Positions 17,981 to 24,295 of a stretch of DNA of 34,232 nucleotides are shown here, in pieces. The notes beneath the pieces were generated by a model, which was given only the letters and a program-made list of their open reading frames with translations, was not told where the DNA came from and made no database searches. The position numbers were made by a program, and so were the translations under genes. Each line of letters starts with the position of its first letter. Within the stretch, counting starts at the first letter, position 1. The DNA comes from Deltaproteobacteria bacterium (GTDB taxonomy: Bacteria > Desulfobacterota > Desulfobulbia > Desulfobulbales > SURF-16). Where the stretch lies: NCBI GenBank assembly GCA_024277655.1, contig JAJRUT010000108.1:1-34232 (forward strand), written 5' to 3'.

Positions 17981-18859
17981 ATGAACCCCACCGACATTAT
18001 CCACGCCTTCACCCATAATCCCCCAGGGGGTTTCCCCAAAGATGCTCTCCAGGCCGCCATGGCTCAGCCTGACGAGATCAGCCCCCGCCTCATCGAAATA
18101 CTCCAACGGGGGGCTGACGATATCACGGCTCTGGCTGGCACCAAGGATGACAACGGCTTTCTGTATGCCATGTTCCTCCTGGCCCAGTTCAAGGAAGAGG
18201 CCGGACTGCAGCCCCTTATCGATTTTTTCTGCACAGACTCCGAGACCGCCATCATGCTCACCGGTGATGTGGTCACCGAAAATTTAAGTAAGCTCTTTGC
18301 CGGGATGACACAAACAAACAGGAGACCTCTGCAAACTCTCATCGAAGACCGAGGCCGAAACAGCTTTGTTCGGGCCGCAGCAATCGAAGCCCTGCTCTGC
18401 CTTGTCGCCTGGGATATTGTGGGTATTGATGAGATTGAACATTATTTTCTGGAGTTACTCGTAAACAAACTTGAAAAGGAACCATCCCATGTGTGGAACT
18501 ATCTTGCGGATGCGGCCAGCAGACTGGGTTCAGCCAAACTGCAAACAGACCTGAAACAGGCCTACGACCAACAACTGGTAAGCGACACCTATATCCCCTG
18601 GGATCAGGCAAAAGCCCTCTTGGCACGCTCCGCCCAACAAAATATGGCGGATCTTAGAAACGACAAAGGCCTTGCCCCCATCACGAATGTGATTGAAGAA
18701 ATGCAAGGCTGGGCCTGCTTTACTCCGGCAGAGGAGCGAATTGCCCCCATCAAAATCCCCAAGCCCAAGCAGCCCGTGCAGACCACCAAGGTCGGGCGCA
18801 ACGACCCATGCCCATGCGGAAGTGGCAGGAAAGTCAAGAAATGCTGCATGTTAGGTTAG
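17981..18859 (+). CDS. DUF1186 / SEC-C motif protein
   Basis: This 292-residue cytoplasmic protein has an N-terminal helical domain of HEAT-like repeats matching the DUF1186 type ([19 protein letters not shown], then [17 protein letters not shown]) and a C-terminal SEC-C zinc motif, [17 protein letters not shown], with the C-x-C-x8-C-C ligand pattern. SEC-C is known from the SecA tail and many unrelated proteins; here it is an appended zinc-binding tail of unknown purpose. The gene stands alone, flanked at both ends by related intergenic repeats (R1 and R2). No clear ribosome binding site is seen. The function of DUF1186 proteins is unknown to me. Confidence 0.83.
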   Translation: MNPTDIIHAFTHNPPGGFPKDALQAAMAQPDEISPRLIEILQRGADDITALAGTKDDNGFLYAMFLLAQFKEEAGLQPLIDFFCTDSETAIMLTGDVVTENLSKLFAGMTQTNRRPLQTLIEDRGRNSFVRAAAIEALLCLVAWDIVGIDEIEHYFLELLVNKLEKEPSHVWNYLADAASRLGSAKLQTDLKQAYDQQLVSDTYIPWDQAKALLARSAQQNMADLRNDKGLAPITNVIEEMQGWACFTPAEERIAPIKIPKPKQPVQTTKVGRNDPCPCGSGRKVKKCCMLG

Positions 18860-18941
18860 GATTCAGAATCCAGGAGTCAGAACTCTGAATGTAGATAAAA
18901 ATTCCATAGACACTCTACTGACTACTGAATCCTGAATTCTA
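18859..18941. repeat. Dispersed intergenic repeat, copy R2
   Basis: This stretch begins immediately after the DUF1186 gene with GGATTCAG and ends with CTGAATCCTGAATTCT, so its ends form an inverted repeat (GGATTCAG against CTGAATCC). The words AGTCAGAA and ATCCTGAAT are shared with R1 at 17833-17910. The inverted ends suggest a miniature element or a structured transcript end. Confidence 0.5.
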
Positions 18942-19018
18942 ATGGTGAAAAGGATATAAAGAAGGTAAAGAAACTAAAAGAAGACTCTCATCACACCAAC
19001 ATCCTCAAACTGGCACCC

Positions 19019-19762
19019 ATGACAACAACACCTCCCTGTTACGGTATTATCCCCGTTCGCTACCATTCCAGTCGCTTTCCCGGTAAACCCCTGACGCCGA
19101 TCCTCGGCAAACCCATGCTCTGGCATGTATATCAGCAGGCAATGCAGTGCGAGGCCCTCAGCCAAACCGTACTTGCCACCGACGATGAGCGGATCTTTGC
19201 CGCCGCCGAGTCCTACAACATACCCATCCTTATGACCTCCGCAGACCATACCTGTGGAACCGAACGGGTGCTTGAGGCCGCCACCCTGCTTGGCGCCGAG
19301 GACGATGCGGTGATCCTTAATATCCAGGGCGATGAACCGGCCCTTGACCCTGCCATGCTCAGTGAACTCTATTCGCCCTTTACCGAGGCCAACACACAGG
19401 TCACTACCCTGGCCCACAGAATAACCAAGGAAGAGGCGATCAATCCCAATCAGGTCAAGGTAGTTCTAGCAAAATCACGTAAAGCCCTCTATTTTTCTAG
19501 GGCCCAAATCCCCTTTCCAAGGGATGGGCATCACGATGAATACTGGGGCCATATCGGTCTCTATGGCTTTCGGATGAAAACCCTGAGACAATTTGTCGCA
19601 CTCGACCATTCCTTCCTCGAAAAGCAGGAGAAGCTCGAGCAACTGCGGTTGCTTGAAAACGATATTCCCATCCATGTGGTTATCACCACCCATCAGGGCT
19701 ACGGTGTAGATCGCCCGGAAGATGTGGCCATTGTTGAAGCGTTGATCCAAAACAGGTCGTAA
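19019..19762 (+). CDS. kdsB: 3-deoxy-manno-octulosonate cytidylyltransferase
   Basis: This 247-residue enzyme activates Kdo as CMP-Kdo, the donor for the first sugars of the LPS inner core. The signature start [18 protein letters not shown] binds CTP, and [11 protein letters not shown] is the metal- and sugar-binding block. HIGLYGFR and [12 protein letters not shown] follow in the usual places, and the length is the family norm. It is 4 bp upstream of waaA, so product and user of CMP-Kdo are made together. The ribosome binding site is weak. Confidence 0.95.
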   Translation: MTTTPPCYGIIPVRYHSSRFPGKPLTPILGKPMLWHVYQQAMQCEALSQTVLATDDERIFAAAESYNIPILMTSADHTCGTERVLEAATLLGAEDDAVILNIQGDEPALDPAMLSELYSPFTEANTQVTTLAHRITKEEAINPNQVKVVLAKSRKALYFSRAQIPFPRDGHHDEYWGHIGLYGFRMKTLRQFVALDHSFLEKQEKLEQLRLLENDIPIHVVITTHQGYGVDRPEDVAIVEALIQNRS

Positions 19763-19766
19763 CAAT

Positions 19767-21035
19767 ATGTTTACCCCTAGGCCATCCCCCAAAATAATCT
19801 TCTTCATCTACCGCTTTCTCTGGCTCTTTATGGTTCCCCTGTTGCGTTTCCATAAACGGATGAAGATTGGTTATGGGGAACGAACCCTCAAACGCCATCT
19901 GCCCAAGGCTGACCTGTGGATTCAGGCGGCATCGGTGGGGGAGGCGTTTATTGTCGAAGAGATTCTGCTGGCCCTGTCTCCAGCCCAACCGCTTGTGGTT
20001 CTGGTGACCACCAACACCTCCCAGGGCATGGATATTCTCAGAAAAGTAACGCCTGTTTCAGCAAACATCAGCCTCAAATTGCGCTACTGCCCCTTTGATC
20101 GTCCAGATTTTATGGACAGAGCCGTTGCCATGGTGGCTCCCAGCCTTGTGGTGTTGATTGAAACCGAGCTCTGGCCCGGTTTTTTACGGGCCTGCAAAAA
20201 AGGGGCTATTAATGTATGTGTCATCAACGGGCGCATGACCGAAAGATCCATGCGGGGCTACCTGCGCCTGAAACGTTTCTGGAAAACCCTTGCCCCCACG
20301 ACAATCCTTGCCATGAGTGAGGCCGACGGCGAGCGTTACGCATGTGTCTTTGGCAGGCAGCGCACCTCCATCATGACCAATATCAAGTTTGACCGGCTAC
20401 TGCGCACGGCAACGGAAACAACAGACCATGCCCCCCTGTCCTCTGTCATTGCCCCGGATGTTCCCTTTGTGGTTTTGGGCTCTACTCGTAGTGAGGAGGA
20501 GGGGTTAATTGGCCAGATGATAAAATCATTACTCCACCATAATCCCAAACTAGTAATTGGCCTTTTCCCCCGCCATATGGAACGGATCAGCGCTTGGCAA
20601 CAACATTTGCAAAGAGATAAGATTCCGTTGCAATTACGCTCGGAGATATCAGAGCCAGTGCAAAAATCATCGGTAATTCTCTGGGATAGGATTGGTGAAC
20701 TGCAACAGGGATACCGGCGGGCCGATGCCGCCTTTGTTGGTGGCAGCCTCATGCCACTTGGGGGACAAAACTTTCTCGAAGCCATGACTGCCGGGTTGCA
20801 ACCGGTAATTGGCCAATCATGGTCAAATTTTTACTGGGTGGGGGAAGAGATCTTTAAACAAAATCTCGTGTTTCGGGTGGATAACTGGCAGGAGGCGGTT
20901 AATGTCTTGCTCAACTGTCTGGAATCACCTTCAGATAAGGGCAAAGTGCAACAGACCTTTGAGCAGTATGCCCGTCAACAAGAGGGGGGCACAGTCACAG
21001 CCTGCAACGCCATCAACAACCTGCTCCAGAACTAA
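19767..21035 (+). CDS. waaA: 3-deoxy-D-manno-octulosonic acid transferase
   Basis: This 422-residue GT30 enzyme transfers Kdo from CMP-Kdo to the lipid A precursor at the inner membrane. A single N-terminal membrane segment (IIFFIYRFLWLFMVPLL) precedes the GT-B fold. ASVGEAFIVEE carries the expected catalytic glutamate, ETELWPGFL is a family hallmark, and FVGGSLMPLGGQNFLEAMTAG binds the donor. It is translated just after kdsB. An AAGCCG/CGGCTT hairpin with a loop of about 20 bases lies after the stop but has no T-run, so it is not a confident terminator. Whether the enzyme adds one or two Kdo residues cannot be told. Confidence 0.95.
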   Translation: MFTPRPSPKIIFFIYRFLWLFMVPLLRFHKRMKIGYGERTLKRHLPKADLWIQAASVGEAFIVEEILLALSPAQPLVVLVTTNTSQGMDILRKVTPVSANISLKLRYCPFDRPDFMDRAVAMVAPSLVVLIETELWPGFLRACKKGAINVCVINGRMTERSMRGYLRLKRFWKTLAPTTILAMSEADGERYACVFGRQRTSIMTNIKFDRLLRTATETTDHAPLSSVIAPDVPFVVLGSTRSEEEGLIGQMIKSLLHHNPKLVIGLFPRHMERISAWQQHLQRDKIPLQLRSEISEPVQKSSVILWDRIGELQQGYRRADAAFVGGSLMPLGGQNFLEAMTAGLQPVIGQSWSNFYWVGEEIFKQNLVFRVDNWQEAVNVLLNCLESPSDKGKVQQTFEQYARQQEGGTVTACNAINNLLQN

Positions 21036-21092
21036 GCCGCTAGAACAGAAATATTCGAACGGCTTATCTCAAAAGATTTCTCTATTTGAATA

Positions 21093-21584
21093 TCAGGCGT
21101 TAAACAGCTTCCGCCACCCCTTAACAACACGGTCCAAATCAACACCCAGACTTCCGGCGTACTCCTCCAATTCAACTTTGGTGCAGTTGATACAGGAGGT
21201 CACCCCAGCAACACATACATCATGGTATTCAACCGTCAGGAATTGAATCAAATTCTGAACAACCTCCCCTTGCACCGTTTCCAGGGATAGCTGCTCCCGC
21301 TGACAATAACCAAGCAAGCGCAACCAGTTGACACGACTGCGAGCCAGACCGCGATAGATGGGTTTAGTTCTGTTTTCGGGCTGAAGGTCCCGGAGCACAA
21401 TAAAACTGTAGCGGCGAATAGCCGCCTCTTTCAAGGGAAGCAATTCCTGCCCGCTTAAACTTAACTGCGGACCATCCGGATCGCGGGTCAAGTAATAGAG
21501 GGAGGAGTTGAAAGCCACCTCCGGCATCTCCCCCCCATCTTCAATCATAAACACTTCATCGGCAATAATTTCTTCTCTATTCAC
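21093..21584 (-). CDS. Hypothetical protein with C-terminal CxxC
   Basis: I do not recognise this protein of about 163 residues. It is soluble, with no signal peptide or membrane segment. The N-terminal part is acidic (EEIIADEVFMIEDGGEMPEV), the middle has an arginine-rich helical stretch (RGLARSRVNWLRLLGY), and the C-terminal part has CVAGVTSCINCTKVELEEYA with a C-x2-C pair, followed by a helical end. The start is unclear: a GTG at 21584 has GGGGG four bases before it, and a TTG at 21602 is the frame's first start. It is convergent with waaA and divergent from the FlgO cluster. Confidence 0.6.
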   Translation of the reverse strand: MNREEIIADEVFMIEDGGEMPEVAFNSSLYYLTRDPDGPQLSLSGQELLPLKEAAIRRYSFIVLRDLQPENRTKPIYRGLARSRVNWLRLLGYCQREQLSLETVQGEVVQNLIQFLTVEYHDVCVAGVTSCINCTKVELEEYAGSLGVDLDRVVKGWRKLFNA

Positions 21585-21602
21585 CTCGCCCCCTTCACGC
21601 AA

Positions 21603-21921
21603 AGCTGGCTACCATTAGCAACTCCTTAGAAAAGGCTTTACTCATAACCCCCCAGTCGTGCTACAATTTTCACAGACTCCTGGTATAATATTATTTTTTT
21701 GGACCCCCAGGAAAGCAATATATTGTGGCGATACGCCATTCGCCCCACCACATATTGGCATATTGGCGAATCAAAACGATTTTTTTTATTAATATCAACA
21801 GGTTTTCATTAATGAACTTTGAAATAGAAACCGATGTCCAATTAAGCCACTCGAATTTTAGGAGGCCTCATAAAACACCTGTTTACACCAGTAAAACGAC
21901 CCTTTAAAAGGAAAGAAAACC
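21603..21921. other. Leader region upstream of the FlgO cluster
   Basis: This 319-base gap between divergent genes should hold the promoter for the FlgO-type genes. A perfect TATAAT at 21684-21689 has no good -35 partner. Around 21725-21771 there are nested dyads: GGCG-ata-CGCC and ATTCGCC (21738-21744) pairing with GGCGAAT (21765-21771), with a repeated CATATTGG between them. A possible short reading frame from 21811 (MNFEIETDVQLSHSNF...) to 21907 lacks a good ribosome binding site, although an unused AGGAGG lies inside it near 21861. I see no sigma-54 or sigma-28 consensus. Confidence 0.4.
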
Positions 21922-22569
21922 ATGCCCCATCATCTGCGCAACGTCATTCTAGCCTTACTGTTTATGCCCCTGTTGGGATGCGCCCAACTCTTCTCAGGAG
22001 AGCAGGAGCCTGTTGCCGTGACCGGTCAACAAACCCTGACCAGGCCCCACGCCGAGGCCACAGGTCTGGTTATTTCCGTTGAGGCCATGGCCGCAGAGCT
22101 TCTGACAAATCTTGAGGATGGCGACCCTTTCACTGGTGACCTATCCGGCGGAATGGTGGTCACCACCTTTGTGGAAACAGCCAAGCTCACCCGCACATCC
22201 TCCTTTGGTCGCTACCTCTCAGAGCAACTTATAAACGAATTTCAGCGCCGCTCTTACCCGGTGGTTGAGATCCGTAAATCAACCGACATCAGAGTCCAAC
22301 AAAAGAGAGGGGAATTTGGCCTTGCCAGGGATGAAAATGAACTGCGACCAGATATTGCCGCCGACACCATGCTCACCGGCACCTATTTCATCGGCCCTGA
22401 TGACATCATTGTCACCGCCCGCATTCTAAACAACAAATCAGCCGTTGTTATGGCAAGCTCCACTGCTATCTTCCCCAAAAACAAACTTACCACAAGAATG
22501 CTTGCCGATACAGCCTCGGTAAAAAACAGTACCCCCCAACCAATGTATCTAAAGAAATTAGAACTTTAA
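21922..22569 (+). CDS. FlgO-family outer-membrane lipoprotein
   Basis: This 215-residue lipoprotein has the lipobox LLGC with cysteine 20. It carries a FlgO-type domain: MVVTTFVETAKLTRTSSFGRYLSEQLINEFQRRSYPVVEIR at about residues 75-115, then GEFGLARDENEL and a final beta region. FlgO proteins are outer-membrane lipoproteins associated with the flagellum in Vibrio and relatives. GGAAAG precedes the ATG. It is the first of three consecutive exported proteins of this type and lies 38 bp upstream of the second. The link to the flagellum is by family only; the nearest flagellar gene in the window is the flagellin 20 kb away. Confidence 0.82.
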   Translation: MPHHLRNVILALLFMPLLGCAQLFSGEQEPVAVTGQQTLTRPHAEATGLVISVEAMAAELLTNLEDGDPFTGDLSGGMVVTTFVETAKLTRTSSFGRYLSEQLINEFQRRSYPVVEIRKSTDIRVQQKRGEFGLARDENELRPDIAADTMLTGTYFIGPDDIIVTARILNNKSAVVMASSTAIFPKNKLTTRMLADTASVKNSTPQPMYLKKLEL

Positions 22570-22607
22570 CACAGGCATATCACCAGCCACCCCCCAGGGA
22601 GAATATT

Positions 22608-23558
22608 ATGAAGAAAATATCACTCACACTTGCCTTTGCCCTCAGCCTGTCCCTCACCACCGTTGCACTGGGCGAGGAGGGAGCCAAGCAGGAGGTAGAA
22701 AAAGTAAAAGTTCCACCCGTATATTATGCTGATAACATTGACCCGGATCCGAATCTGGCAATCCTTCCAGGCTCGGATAAAAATGACGACACCAAATATA
22801 AAGAGATACCTGAAGAGAAGGAAAGCACAGCTATTATCCCAGGAAAGGCTGATCCTGAGGATGAAAAAATACCCACCAAGATTGCTCCGGAAGGTGAGCC
22901 GGATATTGCCGTCCAACCTCCCCAAGCCCGCCTCTACTACGGCTCACCCAGTGCCTACCTTGATGTCCCCAAGGTGGCAAATCCAGGTTCGCGGAAAAGT
23001 TATACCAAGGGTCGATACAGAGTCTACCATTACATGCCTGAAACAAACCGGGCCCTCGGCACCGAAGCCTTGCTCTCGGAACTATCCCGTGAGGTCGCAG
23101 GGAAAGTATATTATGGGCTGAAGGATGACGGCGAAAAGCATCATTCAGCCAAAGTGGCCATTGTTGGTGCGGTCCCTTTGGCCGACCTTAAGCGGGAAAC
23201 AGAGTTTGGCCGAATGATGGCAGAGTATCTTCTCACCGATCTATCCGATCGTGGTATCCGGGTCACAGAACTGCGTCTTGGCAAGGAGATCAATATCCTG
23301 GCCCAGACCGGAGAGTTCATTCTTTCACGTAATATCAATGAACTGGCCAATAATAACCAGGAGCTTGACTATGTCGTGGTGTCCACCTTCACCAACACCA
23401 GGAAGACTCTCGTTTTACAGGGACGGATGATTAATCTAAAAAATGGCATCATTAAAACGGCCTGGCGCTACACCCTGCCACTGAACAGGGAATTACTCGG
23501 CTTATTTCATACCGTCGAACAGCCGTACACCATTGCGGTTAAAGGCGCGGGGAACTAG
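22608..23558 (+). CDS. FlgO-domain periplasmic protein with acidic linker
   Basis: This 316-residue protein has a Sec signal peptide (MKKISLTLAFALSLSLTTVA, no lipobox cysteine), then a charged, proline-rich linker of about 110 residues, and a FlgO-type domain from about residue 145. The domain carries AIVGAVPLADLKRETEFGRM, a helix with LLTDLSDRGIRVTELR, and GEFILSRNINEL, matching the first FlgO gene block for block. GGGAG lies before the ATG. The long linker is unusual for the family and could span the periplasm or bind the cell wall. It is 9 bp upstream of the third gene. Confidence 0.8.
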   Translation: MKKISLTLAFALSLSLTTVALGEEGAKQEVEKVKVPPVYYADNIDPDPNLAILPGSDKNDDTKYKEIPEEKESTAIIPGKADPEDEKIPTKIAPEGEPDIAVQPPQARLYYGSPSAYLDVPKVANPGSRKSYTKGRYRVYHYMPETNRALGTEALLSELSREVAGKVYYGLKDDGEKHHSAKVAIVGAVPLADLKRETEFGRMMAEYLLTDLSDRGIRVTELRLGKEINILAQTGEFILSRNINELANNNQELDYVVVSTFTNTRKTLVLQGRMINLKNGIIKTAWRYTLPLNRELLGLFHTVEQPYTIAVKGAGN

Positions 23559-23567
23559 GAGACCATC

Positions 23568-24095
23568 ATGAAAAGCTTACAGACCATCAAACGAATTGTG
23601 ACCTCTCTCGCTTTCACCTCAATACTGTTTGGCGTATCCCCCCTGGCGGCTCAGGTTCAATCCGGCGGAGAGCTGATGCCCAATATTGCTGAACCAGACC
23701 GTATCACGGTGCAAAACTATGCCAACCTGCCGGAACTGATTACCCTGGTCTGTGATGATGCCATGGAGTCCTTCTGGGAATTTTATGGCCCCACCACGGT
23801 GGCCGTTACCCCGTTTCGGGTCATTGCCGACTACCGAGTGCAAAAAAACACCATTCTTGGCATCACCCTAGCCGATCAGATGACCGCCATGATCAATAGT
23901 CAAGCCGTACCAGAACACCCTGTTTCCGTGCGCCATCCCCAAAAACTTGAAGGGGTGATTGAAGAACTGGATGGTTTTCTGCGCATTCATATCAACGGCC
24001 GTAACGTCCGGGGTGAACGCCGGAGTTACTCGGTCAATGTTGAGATGTCGGAACCAATCTACCGAGCTCTCCACACCTACGCAGAAAGCTATTAG
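23568..24095 (+). CDS. Exported protein, divergent FlgO-like
   Basis: This 175-residue protein has a signal peptide (cleavage near SPLAAQ). The mature part has TTVAVTPFRVIADYRVQKNT followed by GITLADQMTAMINSQ, the same strand-then-helix layout as the FlgO blocks in the two preceding genes, so I regard it as a divergent relative. Unlike them it lacks the GEF-L-R motif. It is 9 bp downstream of the second gene and is very likely co-transcribed. The FlgO relationship is an inference from layout; sequence identity is low. Confidence 0.68.
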   Translation: MKSLQTIKRIVTSLAFTSILFGVSPLAAQVQSGGELMPNIAEPDRITVQNYANLPELITLVCDDAMESFWEFYGPTTVAVTPFRVIADYRVQKNTILGITLADQMTAMINSQAVPEHPVSVRHPQKLEGVIEELDGFLRIHINGRNVRGERRSYSVNVEMSEPIYRALHTYAESY

Positions 24096-24146
24096 CTACA
24101 CTTTTCCGCTCAATCTATGGTCTGGGTGGGCTGTGAGATTTTTTTA

Positions 24147-24222
24147 AGGAACCAGAACTCAGTAGAATGGCAAGAAAATATGTTGAGCCTAATTCTGAAT
24201 TCTGAATTCTGAATTCTGAATT
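24147..24222. repeat. Dispersed intergenic repeat, copy R3, with AATTCTG tandem
   Basis: The left part aligns with R1 (CAGAACTCAGTAGAATGGCA at 24152). The right part, 24191-24222, is a perfect tandem of the 7-base unit AATTCTG, four full copies plus four bases. It lies between the FlgO-like genes and the long acidic membrane protein. The tandem is a candidate for copy-number variation. Confidence 0.7.
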
Positions 24223-24295
24223 AAAGTAATACTGAAGCCCAACAATAGCACAAAACGATTATACGATACTAAAATGAACAAACAGGTACCCCCCA

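Noticed and set aside
21684-21689. A perfect TATAAT as a sigma-70 promoter
   Set aside because: No acceptable -35 hexamer lies 16-18 bases upstream, so it is mentioned only within the leader description.
21725-21907. A possible 60-residue protein before the FlgO cluster
   Set aside because: It starts with GTG in a dyad-rich leader, without a ribosome binding site, and has no protein-like pattern; only its last part is mentioned as a possible leader peptide.
24191-24222. Short tandem repeats as a possible CRISPR array
   Set aside because: The units are seven bases with no spacers and no cas genes are present, so this is a simple tandem repeat.
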